From Candidatus Azambacteria bacterium (GTDB lineage Bacteria; Patescibacteriota; Minisyncoccia; GWC2-36-17; WO2-46-25), in contig JACQDT010000025.1 in NCBI GenBank assembly GCA_016200965.1, positions 1 through 46,383 of the forward strand: a stretch of DNA of 46,383 bases. Direction: 5' to 3'. Shown in pieces: positions 34,415 to 44,646 of the stretch. Numbering within the stretch: position 1 is the stretch's first letter; every line of letters begins with the position of its first letter. Both the position numbers and the translations under genes were made by a program. The notes under the pieces were generated by a model. The model worked only from the letters and a program-made list of their open reading frames with translations. It was not told the DNA's origin and did not search any database.

Positions 34415-37400
34415 ATATCGTTTTCGCCGCGTTGCAGATGAGTTTATACGCGCCGTTGCGGAGGTCCACCTTGCCTGAAACGAGCACGATGTTGTCGTCT
34501 TGCCATATTTCGCGCATTTTCTCCAGTTTTTCGGGAAATATGACGACTTCAATGACGCCGCCGAAGTCCTGCAGGTTCGCAAACGCCATCGGTTCGTTGT
34601 TCTTGGTCATGATCTTTTTTACGCCGGAAAGTATGCCGCCTACCTTTACGCTTTTACCCAGGATGTTGTGCGTGATGTCGCGGATGGGCAGTATGCCCGA
34701 GGCAAATTTTTCCTTGTACTCGTCAAGCGGGTGGCCGGACACGTACAGACCGAGCAGTTCTTTTTCCCAGGCGAGTTTCTGGCGGAAGCTTGCCGGTTGG
34801 GCATCCTCCAGTTTGAGCGAGCCGACTTTCATGCCGTGCGCGGCGAACAGTCCTATTTGCGAAGAATGTTCGTTTTGTTGCGCTTCTTTCGAATATGCAA
34901 GAAGCGTGTCCAGGTTCGCCAGGAGTTTGTTGCGTTCTTCTAATGCGTCCAGCGCGCCGCACTTAATGAGTGCTTCAAGCGATTTTTTATTGAGGTCTTT
35001 ATGTTTGACGCGCTCAATGAAATTTTCAATTGAGGTGAAGTGCGCTTTGCCCCGTGCGGCAATGATTGCTTCCACCACATTCTCGCCCACATTCTTGACT
35101 GCAAGCATGCCAAAGCGGATTTCTTTGTCGGACATGACGGTAAATGTTTTTTGGCTTTCATTGAGCGTGGGCGCAAGAACCGCAATACCGATATTTTTTC
35201 CTTCTTCCACCAAAAATGCGATGCGTTCCACGTCGGCGAGGTCGGATGTCATGAGCGCCGCCATAAATTCTGCGGGGAAGTGCGCTTTTAAAAACGCGGT
35301 GTGGTATCCGACCATCGCGTACGAGATGGCGTGCGAACGATTGAATCCGTATCGCGCGAACGGTTCAATGAAGTCCCATATTTGCTCGGCAGTTTTTTGC
35401 GCCACGCCGTTTTGTACCATGCCGGCGATTATCTTTTCGCGCTGTTCGTCCAAAAGTGATTTGATCTTTTTCCCGACCGCTTTGATGAGCGTGTATCCCT
35501 GAGGCAGGGTGAAACCGGCGAGCGAATTTGCGACCTGCATGAGCTGTTCCTGATAAATGATGATGCCGTGCGTGCTTTTGAGTATCGGCTCAAGCTTGGG
35601 ATGGAGGTATGAGACCTGTCTTCTTTTGTGTTTGCGCGCGATGAATTCGGGAATGAGCTCCATCGGCCCCGGGCGAAACAGCGAGACCATCGCGACGATG
35701 TCTTCAAATTCTGTGGGAACGAGCTCTTTGAGATAGCGCTTCATCCCGGCCGATTCAAGCTGAAACACGCCGGTGGTCCGTGCGTCTTGCAGGAGCTTGA
35801 ATGTTTTTTTGTCGTCTAACGGGATTTTGTCCATGTTGACGCTTTTGCCGTGGCGCGCGCGGATGAGGTCAAGGGTATGTTCTATGATGGAAAGGTTCTT
35901 TAAGCCCAAAAAGTCCATTTTAAGCAATCCGAGGTCTTCAATGGCGTGCATCTCATATTGCGTGACGATTTGTTTCGCTCCTGTGGTTTCACCGCCGTTG
36001 TCGTCCTGCGCGCGCGTGGCGTATTGGAGCGGCACGATTTCGTTCAACGGATTTTTCGAAACAACGACGCCGCATGCGTGCACGGAAGCGTGTCGTGCGA
36101 CCCCCTCGAGTTTTTTTGCCATGTCCAATATCAGTTTCGCGTCGGGATTGGTCTTGTACAATGTCTGCAATTCCAAAACGGAAGCAAGCGCTTCTTCAAG
36201 CCCCGTGCCGAAGGGGATGAGTTTTGCGAGCGTGTCGCAAAAACCGTAGGAAATGCCAAGCGCGCGTCCCGTGTCGCGCACGGCGGCGCGAGCGGCCATG
36301 GTGCCGAAGGTGACGATTTGCGCTACGCGGTCGTGTCCGTATTTATTGATGACGTATTCAAGGACGCGGTCGCGGCCTGTGTCGGCGAAATCAATATCAA
36401 TGTCGGGCATGCTCACGCGTTCAGGGTTTAAAAACCGTTCGAACAGCAGATTGTATTGTATCGGATCAACATTCGTGATGTTTAAGATATAAGAAATAAT
36501 GGATCCCGCCGCCGAGCCGCGACCCGGGCCTACAACGACGCCATGCGTTTTTGCCCAGTTCACGAAATCCTCTACGATGAGGAAATACGACGCAAATCCG
36601 GTTTTTTCAATGACGGAAAGCTCATACGCCAGCCGGTCATGCACCTCTTGCGTGGGGGCCGGGTATCGCTTGGGCAGATTTTCCACGCATAATTTTTGCA
36701 GATAGGAGTCGGCCGTTTCTCCTTTCGGGAGAGGAAACTGGGGGAGTTGAATTTTGCCCAGCTCAATTTCAACGTTGCACCGGTCGGCGATTTTTTGCGT
36801 GTTTTCAAGCGCGATTTTCGGATAGGGAAAGGTCGCGTATATCTCATCAGCGGTTTTAAACGAGAAATCCTCCTGTACCATCGAGAGCCGGTCTCCCTCG
36901 CCGAGCTTCGCGCCGGTTTGTATCGCCATGAGCGTGTCTTGGGCTTTGGCGTCTTCTTTTTCAAGATAATGGATATCGCAGGTGGCGACCAGCGGCACGT
37001 TATATCGCTCGGCGTATTCAATGAGCTTGTTGTTTATTTCGTCCTGTAGCTTGATGTTGGGGTGATGCGCGATTTCAAGATAAAAATCGTCCGGACCGAA
37101 TATGTTTTTGTATTCTTTGATGAGCGCCTCGGCAAGTTCAAAATTCTTTTGCGCGATTGCGCGCGGAATTTCTCCCGACAAACACCCCGATAGCGCGATC
37201 AGCCCATCGGCGTACGCGCGAAGCGCTTCCTTATCAATGCGCGGCTTGTAATAAAATCCTTCAAGGTTGGCGACGGTGACGAGCTTGATGAGGTTTTTGT
37301 ATCCTTTATCGTTTTTGGCAAGGAGAATGATGTGAAAGCGTTTATCATCCATTCCCGGTTGCTTGTCGCGCATGCTGCGGGCGGCCACATACAGTTCCGC

Positions 37401-37592
37401 GCCGATGATCGGTTTCACGCCGATTTTTTTTGCGGTTTTATAAAATTCAATCGCGCCGTAGAGCGAGCCGTGGTCCGTCAGCGCGAGCGCGTCCATGCCG
37501 AGCGATTTGGCTTTTTGAACCAGCTCCGGAATTTTTGGCAGGCCGTCCAAAAGCGAGTAGTGACTGTGCGTATGGAGATGAACGAATTTCAT
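34413..37592 (-). CDS. dnaE: DNA polymerase III subunit alpha
   Basis: MKFVHLHTHSHYSLLDGLPKIPELV, VVGPGRGSAAGSIISY, MPDIDIDFADTGRDRVLEYV. Confidence 0.97.
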   Translation of the reverse strand: MKFVHLHTHSHYSLLDGLPKIPELVQKAKSLGMDALALTDHGSLYGAIEFYKTAKKIGVKPIIGAELYVAARSMRDKQPGMDDKRFHIILLAKNDKGYKNLIKLVTVANLEGFYYKPRIDKEALRAYADGLIALSGCLSGEIPRAIAQKNFELAEALIKEYKNIFGPDDFYLEIAHHPNIKLQDEINNKLIEYAERYNVPLVATCDIHYLEKEDAKAQDTLMAIQTGAKLGEGDRLSMVQEDFSFKTADEIYATFPYPKIALENTQKIADRCNVEIELGKIQLPQFPLPKGETADSYLQKLCVENLPKRYPAPTQEVHDRLAYELSVIEKTGFASYFLIVEDFVNWAKTHGVVVGPGRGSAAGSIISYILNITNVDPIQYNLLFERFLNPERVSMPDIDIDFADTGRDRVLEYVINKYGHDRVAQIVTFGTMAARAAVRDTGRALGISYGFCDTLAKLIPFGTGLEEALASVLELQTLYKTNPDAKLILDMAKKLEGVARHASVHACGVVVSKNPLNEIVPLQYATRAQDDNGGETTGAKQIVTQYEMHAIEDLGLLKMDFLGLKNLSIIEHTLDLIRARHGKSVNMDKIPLDDKKTFKLLQDARTTGVFQLESAGMKRYLKELVPTEFEDIVAMVSLFRPGPMELIPEFIARKHKRRQVSYLHPKLEPILKSTHGIIIYQEQLMQVANSLAGFTLPQGYTLIKAVGKKIKSLLDEQREKIIAGMVQNGVAQKTAEQIWDFIEPFARYGFNRSHAISYAMVGYHTAFLKAHFPAEFMAALMTSDLADVERIAFLVEEGKNIGIAVLAPTLNESQKTFTVMSDKEIRFGMLAVKNVGENVVEAIIAARGKAHFTSIENFIERVKHKDLNKKSLEALIKCGALDALEERNKLLANLDTLLAYSKEAQQNEHSSQIGLFAAHGMKVGSLKLEDAQPASFRQKLAWEKELLGLYVSGHPLDEYKEKFASGILPIRDITHNILGKSVKVGGILSGVKKIMTKNNEPMAFANLQDFGGVIEVVIFPEKLEKMREIWQDDNIVLVSGKVDLRNGAYKLICNAAKTI

Positions 37593-37620
37593 GTGGTATG
37601 ATTCATTTTAGGAAGTTGTG

Positions 37621-37767
37621 GAGCGGCAAGAATATTACAAAGAAAACCGTGTCGTAGGCCAAGCGGGCATGGTGGTCGCCCAGGGCGACCGAGCGAGGCC
37701 GGAGGGCGAGCGGCGCGCTCTCGCCGGGAGCGCGAACGCGTGTTTTCGTGTAATGTTCTTGCCGCTC
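37621..37767. repeat. 147-bp MITE-like long inverted repeat between dnaE and rnhB
   Basis: GAGCGGCAAGAATATTACAAAGAAAAC / GTTTTCGTGTAATGTTCTTGCCGCTC, with internal hairpins such as GGTCGCC-CAG-GGCGACC. Confidence 0.75.
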
Positions 37768-37787
37768 AAAATCATTGTCATTCTATC

Positions 37788-38453
37788 ATGCAAAGAAAAA
37801 CCATTCCAACATTGGCCGAGGAAGAAAAAATATGGCGCCATGGCGGCGTACTCGTTGGCGTTGACGAAGTCGGAAGAGGTCCGTTGGCGGGGCCGGTATG
37901 CGCCACGGCCGTGGCGTTTGATCTCGGCGATGCACAGACAGCGCTTTTTATCGGCGAGCTTGGCATCAACGACTCCAAGAAGCTTTCTGTAAAAAAACGC
38001 GAGCAGATTTTTGAAGCGCTGACGACGCATCCGAACGTATATTGGGCGACCGGGCAGGCGGACGAAAAGGCGATTGACCGGATAAACATTTTGCAGGCAA
38101 GCTTGCGCGCGATGCGCCACGCCGTCGGAGGGCTTCAGGAAAAATGCGGGGCGTTGAAGCGCAGGGAATTGTTGTATATAGACGGCAGGGAGATCATTCC
38201 GGAAATAGCGTCGGATCAAAAAGCCATTATCGGCGGCGACGCGAAGATATGCTCCATTGCCGCCGCGTCCATTATCGCCAAAGTCCTGCGCGACAGGATG
38301 ATGCGCGAGTACGCGAAGCAATACCCGCAGTATCGGTTTGAAAAGCACAAGGGTTATGGTACGAAACTCCACTTTGAACTCATCAAAAAGCACGGTATGT
38401 CGCCCATTCACCGCAGAAGTTTTTTGAAGGGTTTCAAATCGCCCACATCTTGA
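37788..38453 (+). CDS. rnhB: Ribonuclease HII
   Basis: GVDEVGRGPLAGPVCATAV, GDAKICSIAAASIIAKVLRDRMM, KHKGYGTKLH. Confidence 0.95.
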   Translation: MQRKTIPTLAEEEKIWRHGGVLVGVDEVGRGPLAGPVCATAVAFDLGDAQTALFIGELGINDSKKLSVKKREQIFEALTTHPNVYWATGQADEKAIDRINILQASLRAMRHAVGGLQEKCGALKRRELLYIDGREIIPEIASDQKAIIGGDAKICSIAAASIIAKVLRDRMMREYAKQYPQYRFEKHKGYGTKLHFELIKKHGMSPIHRRSFLKGFKSPTS

Positions 38454-38548
38454 ATTGTATGTCTTAATTGCTATCACATCTCAGGTGTACAATTTAAATT
38501 TCATGCTTTTTGGGACGATGATGAACGAGAGGCAATAAAAAGATAATT

Positions 38549-38965
38549 ATGATTCTTTTCGTGTGCAGAGGTAATATGTTCAGAAGCCCGATTGCAAAGG
38601 CATTTTTCAATTATTTTGCAAAAGGTAATGTAGCCGCAGAGTCCTGTGGCACTTGGGTTCGGAAGGAGCACAACAGCGGCAAGACATTGTTTGCAATAGG
38701 TTCGTTTAACACGCTAGAGTACATGAGCAAGCAGGGTTTTGACTTATTTCACGAAAAAGCGCGGCAGATAACTCCTGACATGGTGCGCCGCGCAGAAAAA
38801 GTCATCGTCATGGCCGAGAGAGATACATGGCCGGAATATTTACGAAAGAGTCAAAAGGTTGTGGTATGGCATATAAAAAATCCGGACACGTTCAGCGCCA
38901 CAGAAGCATCGCGAATAGGGAATCAGATAAAATCAAAAGTGCTTGAACTTGCGCGTCGGATTTGA
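38549..38965 (+). CDS. Low-molecular-weight protein tyrosine phosphatase-like
   Basis: MILFVCRGNMFRSPIAKAFFNYFA (C-x5-R loop). Confidence 0.8.
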   Translation: MILFVCRGNMFRSPIAKAFFNYFAKGNVAAESCGTWVRKEHNSGKTLFAIGSFNTLEYMSKQGFDLFHEKARQITPDMVRRAEKVIVMAERDTWPEYLRKSQKVVVWHIKNPDTFSATEASRIGNQIKSKVLELARRI

Positions 38966-39026
38966 CAACATTCTCAATACACAGTATCTTTATAGTAAGA
39001 TGCAACCAATAATATAAAGAAAAACT

Positions 39027-39275
39027 ATGAGTATTGAGATGCCGTCAAATAAAGAGGAGGCGGAAAAAATGGAGGAGATAATGGATCGCGTCGATGAATT
39101 GAGATATAAAAAATATACCGATGAGGAAATCATGGATTCTATGTCCGTTGACGAGGGGTATGAGAAGGAGCGTATTGAAAAGGCCATGAAAAAATTGGAT
39201 GAGGAGAAAGAAAAGAAAGAGGCGGAAGGAGGAGATGCAAATATCGGTGAACTGGATTCAAGAGAAGAGGAGTAA
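39027..39275 (+). CDS. Small charged coiled-coil hypothetical protein
   Basis: Lys/Glu-rich ORF. Confidence 0.5.
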   Translation: MSIEMPSNKEEAEKMEEIMDRVDELRYKKYTDEEIMDSMSVDEGYEKERIEKAMKKLDEEKEKKEAEGGDANIGELDSREEE

Positions 39276-39287
39276 TTTGTTTTTATT

Positions 39288-39995
39288 ATGAAAAAATGGT
39301 CTGAAATGCCGCAGGACTTGGAGTCAGAAACCAGTGGCGAAGAAGCCGGGGTTGAAGATGCGCCCGAGGAGTTGGAAGAAGTAATTTCCGATATGGAGGC
39401 GCCGGCGGCAATGCGGGAGTATGCGGCCGAACAAGAAAAAATGGCGGACGCGCAGTTTGAGCTGTTGCGGGAGTTTCAACAAGAAGAGCGGGAAGCGTTT
39501 GCGTCCGTTGAAGCGAGCGGTGAAAAGAAAGAAAGTTTGTGGCAATCACGCATGAAAAAAGGAATGATGGGAGTTACCGCCGGCATGATGCTTATGATGG
39601 CGATACCGGCGTTTGCCGAACAACCCGTGGGAAAGCAGTTGGATGAGCCGCAAAGAATCGAACAGTCTCAAGAAGCTTCACAATTCGAAAAAAACCATAA
39701 AGCGATGGTGGAAGAGACGAAGAAAGAAGTGGAAAAACACGGCAATTACAATATTATGATCAGTTACGAGGCAAATGAAGTGATGAAAGAGCGCGGGTGG
39801 AGGATTTTGCAAAGAATCGATGTTATTGAATTTGGAAATCCTCACAAAGTATTGACGCTTGATGAAAACACCAAAAAGGTTAATATCGGATTAGAGAAGG
39901 ATGGCGATATTCGGATAATCGTGGAGGATAAGGACGGCACAATTACTATTGTGACGGTGAATGAAAAGGGAGATGTTACGTTCTATAATCGATAA
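39288..39995 (+). CDS. Hypothetical protein with one internal TM
   Basis: Acidic N-terminus, TM GMMGVTAGMMLMMAIPAFAEQ, hydrophilic C-terminal domain. Confidence 0.6.
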   Translation: MKKWSEMPQDLESETSGEEAGVEDAPEELEEVISDMEAPAAMREYAAEQEKMADAQFELLREFQQEEREAFASVEASGEKKESLWQSRMKKGMMGVTAGMMLMMAIPAFAEQPVGKQLDEPQRIEQSQEASQFEKNHKAMVEETKKEVEKHGNYNIMISYEANEVMKERGWRILQRIDVIEFGNPHKVLTLDENTKKVNIGLEKDGDIRIIVEDKDGTITIVTVNEKGDVTFYNR

Positions 39996-39997
39996 AA

Positions 39998-40279
39998 ATG
40001 GGTATTCAACAAGGTAATACATCGAAGTCTGCGTTACTGGAAATCATTGCGGTTTCTTCTCTCCCGGAAACACAAAAAACAGTTTGGAGCGCGTTTATCA
40101 ATGCGGCAACGGAGAAAGAAATTATCCCCATTTTGGATGCGCTCGCAAGCGATGCGGACACGCTTTCGTTTTTGACAGAAAATCTGATGGCGAAAATGGA
40201 AGCAATGAGCAAAAAAGATGTCTCTTTGTGGGGGAAAATCATTGAAGAGGAAAAAGCGCATCTACACTCACGCGGTTGA
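39998..40279 (+). CDS. Small hypothetical protein
   Basis: Adjacent ORF followed by a terminator. Confidence 0.55.
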   Translation: MGIQQGNTSKSALLEIIAVSSLPETQKTVWSAFINAATEKEIIPILDALASDADTLSFLTENLMAKMEAMSKKDVSLWGKIIEEEKAHLHSRG

Positions 40280-40291
40280 ACTTCTTGCGAA

Positions 40292-40322
40292 AGCCTGAGG
40301 GAACGCACCCCGGGCTTTTTTC
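40292..40322 (+). terminator. Rho-independent terminator
   Basis: AAAGCCTGAGGGAACGCACCCCGGGCTTTTTT. Confidence 0.65.
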
Positions 40323-40546
40323 TTCTCATTTTTCAAATTACATATACATTCAACATAGCTCAATTTGTATGCAATTTGAGTGGAAGTTTTTTGAGAAAAA
40401 TGCCATCCACGGGGATATTGACATAATTCGTAAGCGGTGATACCATATTTCTGCTATCATTTTGTTCATTTTTTTGTGCCCAAGTATGCCTTGAAACAAT
40501 CACGTTTCTTGGCAGGAATCTTGGGTAAAACGAGGGGGAGGTGCTT

Positions 40547-40888
40547 ATGAAATACCTTGCAGGTATTTTCATGGGAGCGTTTCTTCTGGTGGCGACGCTC
40601 TGGTTTGCCGATGTCAGTCCCACGGTGGTGTGGGCAAAAGACACCGCGGCAACCGGGCAGGCGTTTCTGCCGGAGGTTGTTCCGGAAGTGCTGGCCGCAA
40701 TGCCAGCCACATTTAAGGACGACAATGTGATGCAACTCACCGCGACCGCGGCCATCGGCGCCGGCGGGTCCAGGGGCCAGCCCTGTTGGGCGGTTTCCAC
40801 GATTGACAATTTTGTTCTTCGTAACAACTACTTGTACTTGACCGGGACCGGACTGGCCAATTTGCCAGGACATCCGCTCAGGTTGTGA
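40547..40888 (+). CDS. Small secreted protein with signal peptide
   Basis: GGGGGAGG before ATG; MKYLAGIFMGAFLLVATLWFADVSPTVVWA. Confidence 0.65.
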   Translation: MKYLAGIFMGAFLLVATLWFADVSPTVVWAKDTAATGQAFLPEVVPEVLAAMPATFKDDNVMQLTATAAIGAGGSRGQPCWAVSTIDNFVLRNNYLYLTGTGLANLPGHPLRL

Positions 40889-40904
40889 GTTTCAACTGTG
40901 ACGA

Positions 40905-40960
40905 CCTCCGGGTCGCGCATGCAAAACTTTGCATTGTGTGACCCGGAGGTTTCGTTTTTT
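40905..40960 (+). terminator. Rho-independent terminator
   Basis: CCTCCGGGTC...GACCCGGAGG followed by a T-rich tract. Confidence 0.8.
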
Positions 40961-40994
40961 TGACGGAGGCGCGCGATTGCTTTATGATGGATGG

Positions 40995-43187
40995 ATGGCA
41001 AAGGGAAAAAATCCGGCGGCGAATGGGAAAAAGAAACTAAGATTGGATCTTCATCCGGAGACGAAAAAGGGCGTGCTTGCGGTTGTTTTTTTCGTGCTCG
41101 CGGCGATTTTTATGCTTTCGTCCTTTGGGTATGCGGGCCGCGCGGGGACGTATTTGTACGGCGCGTTTCACGCTCTGCTTGGCGTGGGATTTTTTCTTGT
41201 GCCGCTTTCGCTTGTTATGGTAGGAGTCGGTTTTTTGCGGTCGCGCACGACAAATGTGTATTTCACCCCGCTTCTTGGCGGTGCGCTTTTCTTGCTTAGT
41301 TTTTTGGGGCTTATAGACACCATCGCGCGGTATGACCCCGTGGCGGTTGGATATCCTGCCGGGTTCATCGGGTATGCCATTTCCGCTCCCTTTTTATATT
41401 TGTTCGGATTTTGGGTGGCGCTGTTGGTGTTTGTCTCCTTCGCGCTTATCGCCGTGTCGGTTTCATTTAATTTCCCGCTCTTTTTCAAGAAAGAAAAAGA
41501 CGAAGATGAGGACGACGAGGAAGAATTTTCGCCCAAGGAAGAAGACAGCGAGCCGGTACACGCCCAGACCATAGAGGACATTGAGAGGGAGCGCGGCGGG
41601 GGTTTTGTCGCGCGCGCCGTTGAACAGGTGAAGGAAAAAGTGAAAGAAACAATTGAAAAGAAGGAGGCCTCATCAAGCAAGAAGGTTGCCGAGTTCGTGA
41701 TTGAAACGCATCAGGATTATTATCAGATTCCGCCCATCGATCTTTTGGAAAAAGACACGGGAAAGCCGACATCGGGCGATGTGGACGCGTATGCGCAGGT
41801 GGTGCAAAAAACCCTCAAGCATTTCGGGATTGAAGTAGAAATGGCAGAAGTGAATGTGGGGCCCACCGTTACCCAATATACGCTCAAGCCCGCTCAGGGC
41901 GTGAAGCTTTCGCGCATCGTGGCATTGCAAAACGACCTTTCCCTCGCGCTTGCGGCGCATCCTCTGCGCATCGAAGCGCCTATTCCTGGCCGTTCGCTGG
42001 TGGGCATTGAAATCCCGAACAAAGCGGTGGCGCTCGTGCGCTTGCGCAACCTCATCGACAGTTCCGCATTCGCACAGGCGGCGCCTTTAACCATTGCGCT
42101 CGGGCGCGACGTGGCGGGCAACCCGCAATACATGGATATAGAAAAGATGCCCCATCTGCTTGTCGCGGGCGCCACGGGCGCTGGCAAAAGCGTGTGCCTT
42201 CACGTGCTGTTGACGAGCTTGCTGTATAAAAATTTCCCGCAGATGATGAAGCTCATCATCATAGACCCGAAACGCATCGAGCTTGCCGCCTATAGCGGCA
42301 TTCCGCATTTGCTCACGCCCATTATCGTGGACCGCGACAAGGCGATCGCGGCCTTGCGCTGGGCGACGCGGGAAATGGAGCGGAGATACGAATATCTCGC
42401 GCAGTTTAAAGTAAGAAGCATCTCATCCTACAACACGCAGGTCGCCAAAGGAAAGGGGAATGAGCCGATCATGCCTTATATCCTCATCGTGGTTGACGAG
42501 CTTGCGGATCTGATGATGACCGCGGCAAAGGAAGTGGAAGCGGCGATCGTACGCTTGGCGCAGATGTCGCGCGCGGTGGGAATCCATCTCATTATTTCCA
42601 CGCAGCGGCCGTCGGTGGAGATCATCACGGGGCTCATTAAGGCGAATATTCCGTGCCGCATCGCATTTCAGGCATCGTCGCTGATTGATTCGCGTACGAT
42701 TTTAGACATGTCGGGCGCGGAAAAATTGCTGGGCAACGGCGATATGCTTTTTCTCCCGCCCGACGCTTCAAAGCCCCGCCGCATCCAGGGCGCATTCGTT
42801 TCCGAAAAAGAAGTAAAGCGCATCGCCGACTTTATAAGGGAAACGGCCGAGAGCGCGGTGCCCGCTGTAACATCCACAGAACCAGCCGTAGACAGCATTG
42901 CTCAGGCGCTTGAAAAGCCGGCACGGCAGGGAGGAGGATTTATGGATTCCGCCCCTGAATCGGGGAGCGACGAAGAACTGCTGGAACAGGCGAAGGAAGT
43001 CATCTCGCGCGCGCAGAAGGCGTCCGCTTCCCTGCTTCAGCGCCGCCTGAAGCTCGGCTATGCGCGCGCCGCGCGGCTCATTGATATGCTTGAAGAAGAA
43101 GGCGTGATAAGCCCTCAGGACGGCGCACGGCCGAGAGAAGTGTATCTGAAACCAAAAGATAATTTCAGCGATGCAGACGTTCATTAG
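40995..43187 (+). CDS. ftsK: DNA translocase FtsK
   Basis: N-terminal TMs; LLVAGATGAGKSVCLHVLLTSLLYK; IIDPKRIELAAYSGIPHL; C-terminal winged-helix gamma domain. Confidence 0.96.
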   Translation: MAKGKNPAANGKKKLRLDLHPETKKGVLAVVFFVLAAIFMLSSFGYAGRAGTYLYGAFHALLGVGFFLVPLSLVMVGVGFLRSRTTNVYFTPLLGGALFLLSFLGLIDTIARYDPVAVGYPAGFIGYAISAPFLYLFGFWVALLVFVSFALIAVSVSFNFPLFFKKEKDEDEDDEEEFSPKEEDSEPVHAQTIEDIERERGGGFVARAVEQVKEKVKETIEKKEASSSKKVAEFVIETHQDYYQIPPIDLLEKDTGKPTSGDVDAYAQVVQKTLKHFGIEVEMAEVNVGPTVTQYTLKPAQGVKLSRIVALQNDLSLALAAHPLRIEAPIPGRSLVGIEIPNKAVALVRLRNLIDSSAFAQAAPLTIALGRDVAGNPQYMDIEKMPHLLVAGATGAGKSVCLHVLLTSLLYKNFPQMMKLIIIDPKRIELAAYSGIPHLLTPIIVDRDKAIAALRWATREMERRYEYLAQFKVRSISSYNTQVAKGKGNEPIMPYILIVVDELADLMMTAAKEVEAAIVRLAQMSRAVGIHLIISTQRPSVEIITGLIKANIPCRIAFQASSLIDSRTILDMSGAEKLLGNGDMLFLPPDASKPRRIQGAFVSEKEVKRIADFIRETAESAVPAVTSTEPAVDSIAQALEKPARQGGGFMDSAPESGSDEELLEQAKEVISRAQKASASLLQRRLKLGYARAARLIDMLEEEGVISPQDGARPREVYLKPKDNFSDADVH

Positions 43188-43539
43188 AAGCGGGCCATAT
43201 GTGACGCCACGGGCGCTTGCGGCGGCGTTTGAAATTGCCATCGGGGTTGGTATTGCGGCGTATTTCGGATACCACCTTTTTCTTTTGTATTCCCCGCCTT
43301 TTCTCATTGTGGCAAATCCCGAACGTGATATAATAATAAAAGACGCATCGTTTGCGCTTTCAGGAAGGACTCAGAAAGAAAGCCATGTGTTCGTGAACGA
43401 TCGGGAAATCGCGGTGGCCGATGACGGCGCGTTCTCCGACACGCTGGTGTTGCAGGAGGGAATGAATATTTTGGAAATAAAGTCGGTTAATAAATTCAAG
43501 AGAGAAACAAGCCAAGTAAGAAGGATCATTAAAGAGTAA
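43171..43539 (+). CDS. Single-TM hypothetical protein
   Basis: Overlaps the ftsK 3' end; TM followed by a small beta-rich domain. Confidence 0.65.
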   Translation: MQTFIRSGPYVTPRALAAAFEIAIGVGIAAYFGYHLFLLYSPPFLIVANPERDIIIKDASFALSGRTQKESHVFVNDREIAVADDGAFSDTLVLQEGMNILEIKSVNKFKRETSQVRRIIKE

Positions 43540-43619
43540 GAGCATACAAACATATGGCGAAGGAAAAGGAGGATAAAAAAGCGGAAAGCGCGCGCGATAA
43601 ATCCATATAGCAGGCGGTT

Positions 43620-44606
43620 TTGGAAATCAAGGAAAAGTTCGGCGAGGGGTCCATTATGCGGCTGGGAGAGGCAAAGAAAGTGAAGGTGGCGGCAATCCCG
43701 ACCGGTTCTTTTTCGCTTGACCTCGCGCTTGGCGTGGGCGGCGTGCCGCGGGGGAGGGTGGTGGAAGTGTTCGGCCCCGAGTCCTCGGGCAAAACGACGC
43801 TTGCCCTGCATATCATCGCCAACGCGCAGAAAAAAGGCGGCACGGCGGCGTTCGTGGACGCCGAGCACGCGCTTGACCCTGAATACGCGAAACGCATCGG
43901 CGTGAATGTGAACGAGCTTTTGATTTCGCAGCCCGATCACGGAGAACAGGCGCTTGAAATAGTGGAGACATTGGTGAAATCGGGCGGCGTGGATGTGGTG
44001 GTGGTGGATTCCGTCGCGGCGCTGACCCCTCGCGCGGAAATAGAGGGCGAGATGGGGCAGCAGCACATGGGTCTGCAGGCGCGGCTCATGTCGCATGCTC
44101 TGCGCAAGCTGACCGGCATGATCTCGCGCACCAACACCACGGTTGTGTTCATCAACCAAATCCGCATGCAGATTGGCGTGTTTTTCGGAAATCCGGAAAC
44201 GACGCCGGGCGGCAAAGCGCTCAAGTTCTACGCGTCGGTGCGCATTGATGTCAGGCGCGCGGCGCAGATCAAAAAGGGTGAGGACGTGATCGGCAACCGC
44301 GTGAAGGCGAAGGTAGTGAAAAACAAAGTGGCGCCGCCGTTTCGCACCGCGGAGTTTGACATTATGTATAACGAAGGCATTTCTTTTGAGAGCGACGTCA
44401 TTACCATGGCGGCGAAGCTCGGGGCGCTCAAAAAGAGCGGCTCATGGCTTATATTCGAAGGCGAGAAAATAGGGCAGGGCGTTGAGGCATCGCGCAAAGC
44501 GCTCAAGGCGAACGCCACTCTCACCGAGAAACTGATTTCAGAAATCCATAAAAAGATAGCGGAAGGCAATACCGAGGAAGAACCCGCAGAGTCCGAAGAA
44601 GAATAA
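43620..44606 (+). CDS. recA: Recombinase RecA (open frame from a TTG; likely original start ATG 43554 separated by TAG at 43608-43610)
   Basis: [90 protein letters not shown]. Confidence 0.95.
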   Translation: MEIKEKFGEGSIMRLGEAKKVKVAAIPTGSFSLDLALGVGGVPRGRVVEVFGPESSGKTTLALHIIANAQKKGGTAAFVDAEHALDPEYAKRIGVNVNELLISQPDHGEQALEIVETLVKSGGVDVVVVDSVAALTPRAEIEGEMGQQHMGLQARLMSHALRKLTGMISRTNTTVVFINQIRMQIGVFFGNPETTPGGKALKFYASVRIDVRRAAQIKKGEDVIGNRVKAKVVKNKVAPPFRTAEFDIMYNEGISFESDVITMAAKLGALKKSGSWLIFEGEKIGQGVEASRKALKANATLTEKLISEIHKKIAEGNTEEEPAESEEE

Positions 44607-44608
44607 GA

Positions 44609-44646
44609 ATAACAAAACCCCCGCATCTCGCGGGGGTTTTGTTATT
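44609..44646. terminator. Strong bidirectional terminator between recA and rpsR
   Basis: AATAACAAAACCCCCGC-ATCT-CGCGGGGGTTTTGTTATT. Confidence 0.92.

Noticed and set aside
43608-43610. TAG reassignment (genetic-code change) in this genome
   Set aside because: TAG serves as a normal terminator in pilM, gyrB and gatB within the window; a local event at recA is more likely.
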